Source: JBEKIK01 sp963838495 (GTDB taxonomy: Bacteria; Planctomycetota; Planctomycetia; Pirellulales; Thermoguttaceae). From it: 64,000 nucleotides of DNA. The notes beneath the pieces are model-generated. The model was not told the origin of the DNA, ran no database searches, and saw only the letters and a list, made by a program, of their open reading frames with translations. The position numbers and the translations under genes were made by a program. Numbering within the stretch: position 1 is the first letter of the stretch; each line of letters begins with the position of its first letter. Positions 8,991-17,018 of this stretch are shown piece by piece. The stretch lies in contig CAWIRC010000002.1 of the NCBI GenBank assembly GCA_963838495.1, positions 372,001-436,000 on the forward strand. The letters run 5' to 3'.

Positions 8991-9889
8991 AAATTCTTAT
9001 CATAGATGACAACCCCGATGAACTCCTGATCGCCAAAAGCCGGCTGAAAAAAGAATGCGAAGATATCTTTTGCGCGGAAAGCGGTGCGGCCGGCCTGAAA
9101 ATCGCCAAACTGGAAATGCCTGACCTCATCCTCCTCGACGTCGATATGCCCGATATGTCCGGCTTCGATGTCTGCCGCGCACTTAAGGCCGACCCGGATC
9201 TCTGCATGATTCCCGTCCTCTTCCTCTCCGGTTTCGTCAGCCCAGAAGACAAAATCAAAGGCCTCGATCTCGGCGGCGTGGATTACATCACTAAACCCTT
9301 CGACGCCTTTGAACTCCAGGCCCGCGTCCGTGCCGCCCTCCGCAGCAAAAACCTCCAAGACCTCCTTATCGAACACGCACACATCGACCCGCTCACCGGC
9401 CTGCCCAACCGCCGGGCGCTGATGGAACGCCTGCAGCAGGAATGGACCCGCATGCAAAGACACGGCCAAACCTTCTCATTCATCATGGCCGATGTAGATC
9501 ATTTCAAAAAAGTAAACGACACCTACGGCCACCTCGTAGGCGATCAATTGCTCAAGCAAATCGCCAATGTCTTTGCAAAACAGTGCCGCAACGTCAACAC
9601 CCCGGCCCGCTACGGTGGTGAGGAATTCGCTGTCATCGTCCCCCAAGAAACTTCCTCTAAAGCATGCTGCCTGGCCGAACGCTGCCGGCGGGTTATCGAA
9701 AAAATCGCCATCCCCATAAATGGCGAAGACGTACGTGCCACGGCCAGTTTCGGAATCGCCGAAACCACGGATGTAGCCGCTCCTGAAACGCTCATCCAGC
9801 ACGCCGACGAAGCCTTGTATGCCGCCAAAGTCGCAGGCCGCAACAAAGTTGCCACCTATGAACAGACCAAACGGGAAATCCATACCTGA
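8987..9889 (+). CDS. Response regulator with diguanylate cyclase (REC-GGDEF)
   Basis: PleD/WspR-like response regulator of 300 residues that should make cyclic-di-GMP. The N-terminal receiver has DD at 8-9, phospho-acceptor Asp51 (LLDVDMPDMSG) and Lys in TKPF. The C-terminal domain starts DPLTGLPNRRAL and carries an intact active site GGEEF at 210-214. No RxxD inhibitory site is obvious four residues upstream of it. Start codon overlap of 4 nt with the hybrid kinase indicates translational coupling. The inferred pathway is kinase HPt His968 to Asp51 to c-di-GMP synthesis. Confidence 0.93.
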   Translation: MKILIIDDNPDELLIAKSRLKKECEDIFCAESGAAGLKIAKLEMPDLILLDVDMPDMSGFDVCRALKADPDLCMIPVLFLSGFVSPEDKIKGLDLGGVDYITKPFDAFELQARVRAALRSKNLQDLLIEHAHIDPLTGLPNRRALMERLQQEWTRMQRHGQTFSFIMADVDHFKKVNDTYGHLVGDQLLKQIANVFAKQCRNVNTPARYGGEEFAVIVPQETSSKACCLAERCRRVIEKIAIPINGEDVRATASFGIAETTDVAAPETLIQHADEALYAAKVAGRNKVATYEQTKREIHT

Positions 9890-10087
9890 TTCTCCCGCTT
9901 TTTCCAAAAAATCCGGCATGTTGCGCAAATCCGCTGCAAATTAACACGCTAACTTATTGCGCCAATTAGACTTATAAATCCGGCCTCCGGTGGTCGATCC
10001 CCTTTGCATAAGCACATTGTTTTAATCTTCTTGTCCAGGGCCTCTAAGCGTATAATCCCCCACCTTTATCCGGCATGGAGAAAACAA

Positions 10088-10351
10088 ATGAACAAGATTC
10101 CTGCCCTCGGCCTCTTGGTCTTGTTTATTCTATGCCTTGCCGGATGCCAAAGCACCTCCGCCCCAAGTCTGGCCCACCCAGGCTCGGCAAAGGCCCAACA
10201 AAATCAGGCCGTCCGCTTCGATCCCTACCCCGAAAATGAAATGGGGCCCGCCATGGTCGGGGTCCGCCCCAGGGATTACGAAAATCCCATCCCCGAACCC
10301 GCCCGCGCTCGCTGGCAAATCGGCAATCAGTGCCCCCAACCAGGCATGTAA
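10088..10351 (+). CDS. Small predicted lipoprotein
   Basis: 87 residues. Signal peptide MNKIPALGLLVLFILCL with lipobox LAGC (Cys21), then a short Pro-rich polar tail ending PQPGM. Shine-Dalgarno atggag lies about 9 bp before ATG. No family was recognised. It is monocistronic between the c-di-GMP gene and a repeat-rich spacer. Confidence 0.7.
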   Translation: MNKIPALGLLVLFILCLAGCQSTSAPSLAHPGSAKAQQNQAVRFDPYPENEMGPAMVGVRPRDYENPIPEPARARWQIGNQCPQPGM

Positions 10352-10462
10352 TCCCATTCATATCCAATTGTTCTCCTCCTGTCGCACTCCGGGCAAATAC
10401 GGTAAGATCGCTTGTGTCTCTGATGCTCTGTTGACCTGAGTTTTAGATAAGGCGTTGCAGCG

Positions 10463-10556
10463 TTTTGCCCCAGCGGGGCTTAGGAATATAGCCGGCGGCA
10501 TCAGCCGCCGGTAAAGGGTATATTTAAAAATTTGAAAGCCCTGAAAGGGCGACATT
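10463..10556. repeat. Cluster of small hairpins
   Basis: Three hairpins in succession: gccccagcggggc, ccggcggcatcagccgccgg (10492-10511) and agccctgaaagggc. The second has relatives at about 32364-32390 and 51691-51718, and the third at about 50535. This appears to be an intergenic repeat mosaic rather than a terminator, as no T run follows. Confidence 0.55.
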
Positions 10557-10633
10557 GAGCACCTCCGCCAGGAACTATTGAGCGAAAATGCTTATGTGAT
10601 AATCTATAATCCCACCCCGCCCCGTAATCCATC

Positions 10634-11437
10634 ATGCCTGGCAAACAACCCTATCTAAACCCGCACAAGAAATCCACCGGGCATCAAAAACCGCGCTGTC
10701 CTCCCGCTCCCGCCGCGCCGCAGCGCCTGCAAAAAATCCTGGCCGCCGCAGGCCTCGGAAGCCGCCGACAGTGCGAGCAACTTATCACCGCCGGCCGGGT
10801 GCAAGTCGATCGCCGCGTGGTGACCGAACTCGGCGCCCGTGCCGATCCGGCCTGCCAGGAAATCCGCGTGGACGGCCAATTGCTGCCCAGGCCCAGGCTG
10901 CATTATTACGCCGTTCACAAACCACCCGGCGTGCTCTCCACCAACCGCGATCCACGCGGCCGACCGCGCGTAATCGACCTTTTGCCCCAAACCCACCTCC
11001 GTCTCTTTGCCATCGGCCGCTTGGACCTCAACAGCGAAGGCCTGATCCTGGTGACCAACGACGGCGAATTGGCCAACCGCCTCACCCACCCCCGCTACGG
11101 CGTGCGAAAAACATATCGCGTGCAAGTAGCCGGCCGGCCGGATCGCGACGTGCTCCTGAAACTCCGCCGCGGCGTGCACCTGGCCGAAGGCCTGGCCCGG
11201 GTCGATGACGTCCGCATCCTATCCCATCACAAGGGAAGCACAGTCTTGGAACTCGTGCTCCGCGAAGGACAGAACCGCGAAATCCGCCGCATCCTCGCCC
11301 GCCTGGGCCATAAAGTCATGCGACTGATCCGCACCGACGTCGGCCCCGTCCGCCTCGGAAACCTCCCGCCCGGCGCCTCCCGTCCGCTCTCGCGCGAAGA
11401 AGTCGCCGCCTTGTGGAAAGAAACAAAAGAAAAATAA
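10634..11437 (+). CDS. rluB: Ribosomal RNA pseudouridine synthase, RsuA/RluB family
   Basis: Converts a uridine of rRNA to pseudouridine. The 267 residues consist of a basic N-terminal tail, an S4 RNA-binding domain (RLQKILAAAGLGSRRQCEQLI, about 33-80) and the catalytic domain with active-site motif GRLDLNSEGLILVTNDG; the Asp is the nucleophile of this family. The later EGQNREIRRILARLGHKVMRL is typical of RluB/RluE/RsuA. The gene is intact. Target assignment to 23S position 2605 (RluB) is by similarity only. Confidence 0.9.
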   Translation: MPGKQPYLNPHKKSTGHQKPRCPPAPAAPQRLQKILAAAGLGSRRQCEQLITAGRVQVDRRVVTELGARADPACQEIRVDGQLLPRPRLHYYAVHKPPGVLSTNRDPRGRPRVIDLLPQTHLRLFAIGRLDLNSEGLILVTNDGELANRLTHPRYGVRKTYRVQVAGRPDRDVLLKLRRGVHLAEGLARVDDVRILSHHKGSTVLELVLREGQNREIRRILARLGHKVMRLIRTDVGPVRLGNLPPGASRPLSREEVAALWKETKEK

Positions 11438-11449
11438 ATTGCGTTTATT

Positions 11450-11458
11450 ATCCACGCT
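11450..11458. repeat. Target-site duplication, left copy
   Basis: atccacgct, repeated exactly at 12494-12502 on the other side of the insertion sequence. Confidence 0.85.
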
Positions 11459-12493
11459 GGTCTTGTTGACTAATTCCACTCGAACAAAGGAAGTCCGAGG
11501 TGGGTGTATTTGTTAAGGATTTTAGATCTTAGTCGTGTTTCTGTTTTTTGATTTTGAATCAAACGGTTTTTCAAATGGTCGCCGAAGCAACATTTCATTC
11601 GATACATGGCTGTTTCCGAAAGGCTGCGGCGATGGTAGCCGACTCGCTCTTTCCAGTGCCTGCGGCCGTGGCGGCGGATTTCTCGAATCGCCAAGTCCCG
11701 TGCCAGAGGACGGCCACGAGAATTTCCGTGTCGCGAAATCTTCGCGTTGCGTCGCGGCGGGATGATTGCCTTTATCCCGCGTTTTTTCAACGTTCTGTAA
11801 ACCTTTCGTTGATCGTAAGCTCCGTCGCCATACAATTTTTCAACCGGCGAGTGGACTTGATCCAACAGGTTGTCCGTTTGGCCGGCGTCATCGCAACTAT
11901 TTTCCGTCATGGTTTCCGCCACGATCTCATGCGTATCCGGATTGATCGCCAAATGCAACTTTCGCCAGAAACGACGTTTCGTTTTGCCATGCTTACGCAT
12001 TTTCCATTCGCCTTCGCCGAAAACCTTAAGCCCGGTGCTGTCTACAACCACGTCGATCGGGCCGGTATGTTTTCTAACTTCCAGCAATATAGCCATTTTC
12101 GCTGCTCGCTTGGCCAACGACGTATAATCCGGTATATCAATGATTACTTCCATCAGTTCGGCAAGCGATTTTCCCAATCCTTCCGTTTGGCGATAGGGCA
12201 ATTGAAAAAGCTCTCGCAAAACGAGCATACACTCGATTGCCGTATCGCTGAAGACAAAAGGGTGTCCAACCTTGGGTTTCGCATTGTTGTGATGCCATTT
12301 GTCAATCGTGTCCTCGTTAAACCAGAAGGTAATCGACCCCCGCTTAACGAGAGACTCGTTGTATTTTCTCCAATTTGTTATTTTATACGTACCTTTGCGT
12401 GTCCCGGCCATGTCGAAACTCCTTTCATGACGTTTGTGTTGTTAGGTTCCTCCTTGTTTTACGTACTGAACGCATGAATAGTTCGACAAGACC
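11459..12493 (-). mobile_element. IS5-family insertion sequence, IS903-like group
   Basis: About 1035 bp, ends ggtcttgttgacta... and its imperfect inverse ...tagttcgacaagacc. It carries one transposase. A perfect 9-bp duplication atccacgct flanks it, the size expected for the IS903 group, whose ends also begin GGCTTTGT. Intact gene, intact ends and perfect duplication suggest recent insertion between rluB and the HEPN gene pair. Confidence 0.9.
11470..12411 (-). CDS. IS5-family transposase
   Basis: 313-residue DDE transposase, full length for the IS903 group. DDE residues are visible in VVDSTGLKVFG (Asp), YGDGAYDQ (Asp) and RSLSETAMYRMK (Glu). The N-terminus is the usual NWRKYNESLVKRGSITFW. 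A good Shine-Dalgarno (aaaggag) precedes ATG. The stop lies 12 bp inside the left end. No frameshift. Confidence 0.95.
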   Translation of the reverse strand: MAGTRKGTYKITNWRKYNESLVKRGSITFWFNEDTIDKWHHNNAKPKVGHPFVFSDTAIECMLVLRELFQLPYRQTEGLGKSLAELMEVIIDIPDYTSLAKRAAKMAILLEVRKHTGPIDVVVDSTGLKVFGEGEWKMRKHGKTKRRFWRKLHLAINPDTHEIVAETMTENSCDDAGQTDNLLDQVHSPVEKLYGDGAYDQRKVYRTLKKRGIKAIIPPRRNAKISRHGNSRGRPLARDLAIREIRRHGRRHWKERVGYHRRSLSETAMYRMKCCFGDHLKNRLIQNQKTETRLRSKILNKYTHLGLPLFEWN

Positions 12494-12502
12494 ATCCACG
12501 CT
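12494..12502. repeat. Target-site duplication, right copy
   Basis: Exact copy of atccacgct at 11450-11458. Confidence 0.85.
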
Positions 12503-12586
12503 TGCAATCTATTAATAATAAGTGGTAAAATAATATGGGGGAGTAAAGGTGAATTGTTTGTGTAACTTTATGATGTTGCCTGTAGC

Positions 12587-12982
12587 ATGAACCGATCTGA
12601 TTTTATAAAACTTGCCGAACTCAGATTACACGAAGCCAAAGTGCTGCTGGACGCGGAAAAATTCGACGGAGCGTATTATTTATGTGGTTATATTGTTGAG
12701 TGCGCTTTGAAGGCTTGCATAGCAAAGAAAACTAAAGAATTTGATCTTCCAGACCTGAAACAGGTAAAGAAAAGTTATACGCATGATCTTGAAAATCTGA
12801 TGGAATCGAGCGGCCTAAAAAGCGATTTCGATAAAGAAATTAAAACAGATACGGTTTTTAGGGATTACTGGTCAACGATCAAGGACTGGGATGAAAATAG
12901 TCGTTACAAATGCGTCTCGCAGCAAAGTGCACGAGATCTTTATATGGCCATCGCGGACGAGACCAAAGGAGTGCTGAAATGA
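12587..12982 (+). CDS. HEPN-domain protein
   Basis: 131 residues, all helical. The YYLCGYIVECALKACIAKK segment and the closing ARDLYMAIAD helix are characteristic of HEPN proteins (higher eukaryotes and prokaryotes nucleotide-binding), which include toxin RNases of MNT-HEPN modules. The Rx4-6H catalytic signature of the RNase members is not seen, so nuclease activity is doubtful. The gene is AT-richer than its neighbours, directly next to an IS, and overlaps the next ORF by ATGA. These are signs of a small transferred module. The partner is not an MNT nucleotidyltransferase. Confidence 0.75.
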   Translation: MNRSDFIKLAELRLHEAKVLLDAEKFDGAYYLCGYIVECALKACIAKKTKEFDLPDLKQVKKSYTHDLENLMESSGLKSDFDKEIKTDTVFRDYWSTIKDWDENSRYKCVSQQSARDLYMAIADETKGVLK

Positions 12983-13380
12983 ATAAAACGACACTGGTAG
13001 AATCTGATATTAAAATCGGGGAAGAAATCCTCTCGGTTTTAAAAAAATCCGATTTTCCGATTCATTATGCACTATGGCTGTATTCCTCGGATGAATACGC
13101 TAAATGGCGTCTTGTTATAGCGACACGACTTTATGATGAAGAAGGACCGCTTTCCGCATATAAAAAACTTAATGACATATTAAGTAAACATGATACAAAA
13201 TGGACAATGTTGTCGGAACGTATCCAACTGGTAAGCCCGGAAGACGCAGTTATTAAATCGTTAAAAAAAGATTATCCCCCGAATGAAACGATATCAAATC
13301 CATTGGTTTCCGGTAGCACCTCTAGTAATACTTACGTCAACGCGGCATATCTATATGCGATCCCAAAGACTAATTCTTGA
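12979..13380 (+). CDS. Uncharacterised partner of the HEPN protein
   Basis: 133 residues starting MNKTTLVESDIKIGEEIL. No family recognised. It begins with predicted helices, has a mixed alpha/beta centre (HYALWLYSSDEYAKWRLVIATRLYD) and a Ser/Thr/Asn-rich tail. It overlaps the HEPN gene by 4 nt upstream, and its stop overlaps the possible TTG start of pyrK downstream. Fixed coupling to a HEPN gene suggests a two-component module (toxin-antitoxin-like or stress-related), but nothing in the sequence proves this. Confidence 0.65.
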   Translation: MNKTTLVESDIKIGEEILSVLKKSDFPIHYALWLYSSDEYAKWRLVIATRLYDEEGPLSAYKKLNDILSKHDTKWTMLSERIQLVSPEDAVIKSLKKDYPPNETISNPLVSGSTSSNTYVNAAYLYAIPKTNS

Positions 13381-14250
13381 ACGAGCAAATGGATCAACAC
13401 TTTTACGCCGATCGAGCATGGCGGGGCGAAACGCTGGTGAGGGAAAACGTCCGGCTGGCGCACGATACCTATCGCATCCGATTTTCCTGCCCGCCCATCG
13501 CCCGCCGCATTTTCCCCGGCCAATTCATCATGATCCGACTCGCCGGGTGCAACGATCCGCTCCTTGGCCGGCCGCTTGCGCTTTACGATGTCGTGGACGA
13601 CGCCAACGCAAACCCGGACGGTTTGGATATCGTTTATCTGGTCGTCGGCAAAATGACCCGCCGCCTGGCCGGACTCGAACCGGAAGCAAAACTCGAAATC
13701 TGGGGCCCCCTGGGCAATGGCTTCCCCGTCGAGCAAACCGAACACCTGCTTATGGTCGCCGGCGGCATCGGCCAAACGCCCTTTTTGGCCCTGGCCCGCG
13801 AATATCTCGGTCTCCATCGTTACGGCGATCCGCCCCGCAGCGTTCCGCGCAAAAAAAGTCACGCTCTGCTACGGCGTGCGAGCGGCCGAATATCTAGCCG
13901 CCGCCGATGATTTCCAGCGCCTCGGCGTGGATCTACGCCTCAGCACCGACGACGGCTCGCTCGGCCATCGCGGATTGGTTACCGAATTGATCGAACCGGC
14001 CGTAAAATCCTCCCCCAATCCTTGCCGACTGGTCTGCTGCGGCCCGGAACCGATGCTCAAAACCGCCGCCAAGATCGCCCAGCGCCTAAGCCTTCCCTGC
14101 CAGGTGTCCCTGGAAACACCCATGGCCTGCGGCATGGGCATCTGCTTTAGCTGCGCGGCAAAAATCCGCGACGGCAAAGGAGGCTGGGACTATCGCCGTA
14201 CCTGCGTGGAAGGACCCGTTTTCAACGCCCCCGACGTGCTGTTCGATTGA
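13377..14250 (+). CDS. pyrK: Dihydroorotate dehydrogenase electron-transfer subunit PyrK (frameshifted)
   Basis: FAD and [2Fe-2S] flavoprotein that passes electrons from PyrD to NAD in pyrimidine synthesis. FAD-binding RPLALYDV, nucleotide-binding GGIGQTPFLALA and the cluster motif CGMGICFSCAAK...C are present. The frame changes by +1 at an A7 run (13851-13857; six As would keep PRKKVTLCYGVR in frame). The start is either TTG 13377, overlapping the previous stop, or ATG 13389. pyrD is not nearby; pyrB and pyrC lie 19 kb away. Confidence 0.88.
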
Positions 14251-14261
14251 CTACATCCTTC

Positions 14262-14382
14262 TCCCCTCTCCGGGCACCAAACGAAGTTTGGTCGGGAGAG
14301 GGGCAGGGGGTGAGGGCTCTTCAATTGCTCCCCTCTCCGGGCACCAAACGAAGTTTGGTCGGGAGAGGGGCAGGGGGTGAGG
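14262..14382. repeat. CCCTCTCC hairpin repeat, copies 2 and 3
   Basis: Two tandem copies (14262-14316, 14329-14382). In both, the loop is replaced by an inner hairpin (caccaaacgaagtttggt), giving ctctcc-[inner hairpin]-gggagagg followed by gcagggggtgaggg. They lie between the convergent pyrK and rpsT genes. Confidence 0.75.
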
Positions 14383-14467
14383 GCCTGAAAACCCGCAGCA
14401 ACTCCCGCCCTCATAATCTCCCGGCGAAAAAGAAATTGTTGCCTTCACAATCTGAAAAATTCACCCG

Positions 14468-14737
14468 CTACTTCTTCTTCATCTTTTTGATTTTCACCGA
14501 AAGCCGCGACTTGGTCCGGGCGGCGGCATTGGGATGAATGGTCCGCCGCGTGCCCGCTCGATCGAGCTGTTTGGCCGCATCCCGGAACTCTTCTTCCGCC
14601 TCAGCCACCTTGCCCGCTCGCAAGGCCTCTTCAACCTTCCGGCATTGTGTGCGTATGGATCTCTTTACCGAACGGTTCCTTTCCCGATTCTCCCGGCTTT
14701 GATGCAGCCGCTTCAGGGCGCTTTTTGTAGTTGGCAT
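14468..14737 (-). CDS. rpsT: 30S ribosomal protein bS20
   Basis: 89-residue, Lys/Arg-rich primary rRNA-binding protein. It starts MPTTKSALKRLHQSRENRERN, followed by the family motif SVKRSIRTQ and NAAARTKSRL near the end, then a basic tail KIKKMKKK. Length is normal for the family. It stands alone between two repeat clusters. Confidence 0.95.
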   Translation of the reverse strand: MPTTKSALKRLHQSRENRERNRSVKRSIRTQCRKVEEALRAGKVAEAEEEFRDAAKQLDRAGTRRTIHPNAAARTKSRLSVKIKKMKKK

Positions 14738-14787
14738 AATTTATTAAGTAAAATGAAAGTGCGTTGAGTGGACGTAAACTTAAAAAA

Positions 14788-14922
14788 CTCCCCTCTCCAG
14801 GCACCGAACGAAGTTCGGTCGGGAAAGAGGCATCTATCACAAAAACTCCCCTCTCCCTTCGGGAAAGAGGCATCTATCACAAAAACTCCCCTCTCCCTTT
14901 GGGAGAGGGGCAGGGGGTGAGG
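14788..14922. repeat. CCCTCTCC hairpin repeat, three tandem copies
   Basis: Copies at about 14788, 14845 and 14887, separated by the duplicated spacer catctatcacaaaaa. The first has the inner hairpin caccgaacgaagttcggt; the others have the plain ctccctt(t/c)ggga loop. Only the last carries the gcagggggtgaggg tail. Confidence 0.75.
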
Positions 14923-15017
14923 GTGTTCTATTCGTTCAGAAGGTTTTTCCAGGACTCCTAAATATATTTCGATCGGGCTCACACTCCCAATATAATGCAT
15001 TTATTAAAAGAGTGCTC

Positions 15018-16496
15018 TTACCCGGCGTGTTCGTCTTCCTGTGCGGCTTCAGAACCGGGCTTGTCCGCAGCGGGCCTCTCGGTTTTCTCTTCCACAGCCA
15101 TCTGATTCTCCCGCATTGCCCGCACTTTGTCCAGCAGTGCCGCCACGTCTTTGTAAGAAAAATCCATTGCCGCCAGCGTAGAAAGTTGTTTCTCGGCCGC
15201 CTCTATCTCACCCAATTTTATCGCGGCTTTCCCGGCCAGACGCAGGGCCTCCTTCCTATTGGCTACGTCCCGATCGGGTATCTCCTCGGCCGCTAAAATG
15301 TAATGATTCAAGGCCATCCGCAATTGATCGATCTGTTGAAAACACTTGCCCAACGCCAATATGCTGATCCCCTTGCGGCGGGGTTCGTTGCGCGATAATT
15401 GCAACTCCCGTATCGCCTCGTTGTATTGCCTGGTGTACATGTAGCGCAGGCCCAGGTCGTACCGGAAAAATATATTGTGGGGATATCTTTCGCATCGCCT
15501 CTTAAAATAATCCAATTCCTTGTGATAATACTCCTCTTGCAAGGCCTTTTTCTTCTCGGCATCTGGGGTGTTGATGATCTTATGCCTGAAGGTCCGCAAC
15601 TGCGCGTCTTCCCATCTTTCCAGCACGTCCGCATTACCCCCCGATGCATCGAAGGCCTGGCCCAGAATTTCCTCGGCCCTGTCAAAGCGGTCTTCCCGCG
15701 TGTAAAACTGCGCAAGTTCGTAATAAGGCGAAAGCTGCTTGGGATCCTTGGCAATCTCGGCCATTAACTGCTTTTCAGCGTTCTGTTCCGGCTGCTGATA
15801 CGCGGCCTGTACATTGGTTTTCGATGAGGTCGTGGTATGTTCTTCTTCCTCGGTCTGCACGCTGAATCCCCCCTTTCTCATCCGCTCGCTTTGCAGCATG
15901 GATATCGCCCGCTTGGCTTCCTCGTCGTTCGGATGGGCCTCTTCCACCTTGTGCCAGCAATAAATGGCCTGGTCCAAAAGCTGCCGCTCGGTGGCGGCAA
16001 TTGCGCATAGCCGGTTCACCGTCGGATCCTTGGGATGGGCCGCAAGCGCGGTCTTCAAATAGCACATTTCACACTCGAAATCGCCCGACTTCCTCGCCGC
16101 CTGCGCCATGGCCGTCAAGGCGTGCATGTCCCAGGGATTTACCGTCAGCACCTTCAAGCCGTTCTTTATAACCTCATCCCAATTCTGTTCCGCCAGGGCC
16201 TTTTTCACCGCGCTGCGGCGCCCAGCTCTCGTAATTGCGCCAGCGCCGCCCCGCTCCGGTTGTTGTTGTACTTTTTCTGTAGATTCTCGATGTAAGCCTT
16301 GACATAAACCTCGTTCCCCGGATTCCCCAAAACGCATTGCCCGTACAATTCCGAGGCGTAATCGTAATTCGGCTTCAGTCCCGACGCCTTTTTTTGCGCG
16401 GCCTCGAATAGCCGCTCCAAGCGCGGCACGCTTGGCCGGCGTCAGCTCCGCGCGGCCGCCCTTCTTGGCGCTTTCATGATGTCCTTCTGTAGCCAT
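15018..16496 (-). CDS. TPR-repeat protein (two frameshifts)
   Basis: About 490-residue cytoplasmic protein made mainly of helical tetratricopeptide-like repeats (for example NWDEVIKNGLKVLTVNPWDMHALTAMAQAARKSGD split over residues 120-155, and later ELAQFYTREDRFDRAEEIL). The true reading frame leaves the outer frame at about 16431, runs through PRLERLFEAAQKKASGLK... and returns at about 16215. Two compensating indels are therefore inferred. The C-terminal tail is Glu/Ala-rich and ends EDEHAG. TPR proteins scaffold other proteins; no partner is evident. It may be co-transcribed with the small membrane protein upstream. Confidence 0.75.
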   Translation of the reverse strand: MATEGHHESAKKGGRAELTPAKRAALGAAIRGRAKKGVGTEAELRLRLGIVRAMRFGESGERGLCQGLHRESTEKVQQQPERGGAGAITRAGRRSAVKKALAEQNWDEVIKNGLKVLTVNPWDMHALTAMAQAARKSGDFECEMCYLKTALAAHPKDPTVNRLCAIAATERQLLDQAIYCWHKVEEAHPNDEEAKRAISMLQSERMRKGGFSVQTEEEEHTTTSSKTNVQAAYQQPEQNAEKQLMAEIAKDPKQLSPYYELAQFYTREDRFDRAEEILGQAFDASGGNADVLERWEDAQLRTFRHKIINTPDAEKKKALQEEYYHKELDYFKRRCERYPHNIFFRYDLGLRYMYTRQYNEAIRELQLSRNEPRRKGISILALGKCFQQIDQLRMALNHYILAAEEIPDRDVANRKEALRLAGKAAIKLGEIEAAEKQLSTLAAMDFSYKDVAALLDKVRAMRENQMAVEEKTERPAADKPGSEAAQEDEHAG

Positions 16497-16544
16497 GGCT
16501 TTTACAATTACATGTCAAGCAATACCGCCCCGCCCTCGTATGGG

Positions 16545-16730
16545 TCAAATTTGCTCCCGCAGACTTGTCCAACTCAAATATCCTAACGCAATTGAACAAA
16601 GTACCATTGGTACATCCATCAATATTTTATTGGCGCCGTTGAATGGATATCCAATCGCTAAATCCAGCCCGAACATTAGCAAAAATAAACCCCCCACAAT
16701 CAGTCCGAAAATACACAAGGCTTTGGCCAT
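16545..16730 (-). CDS. Small two-helix membrane protein
   Basis: 61 residues with two hydrophobic segments (LCIFGLIVGGLFLLMFGLDLAI split at residues 5-25, and about 37-52) and a short polar tail ending SLREQI. A ggggata lies before ATG. It sits 48 bp upstream of the TPR gene on the same strand. No family recognised; its small size keeps confidence moderate. Confidence 0.5.
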   Translation of the reverse strand: MAKALCIFGLIVGGLFLLMFGLDLAIGYPFNGANKILMDVPMVLCSIALGYLSWTSLREQI

Positions 16731-16949
16731 GAAATCTATCCCCGGCTCATATGGTGCGGTTTTCTTCTCGGATCCAATCTTTACACATCAAGCTCACAAA
16801 CAATGGGTCATCTAGGCCACCGTGCCAATAGCGGATTTCCACCCCTACTGGTCTCCGGGCTCCTGTCCTCTAGTATAATTAGATCGCCTTTACTTCACCA
16901 CTACCATATTAGCATCCGGCATCCGGCCGCGCAAGTCCTTTTGATCGTT

Positions 16950-16991
16950 CAATTTGCATTTTGAAATTCACTATCGCCAATCTGCAATAAA
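16950..16991. repeat. Heptamer tract upstream of the PLP-enzyme gene
   Basis: Degenerate heptamers caatttg, cattttg, aaattca, ctatcgc, caatctg, caataaa. Same caatttg type as at 18422, 28135, 29477 and 31393. Here a normal Shine-Dalgarno (aaggag) follows before ATG 17019. Confidence 0.6.
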
Positions 16992-17018
16992 AAACATGCA
17001 AGGAGTGGATATATTATA

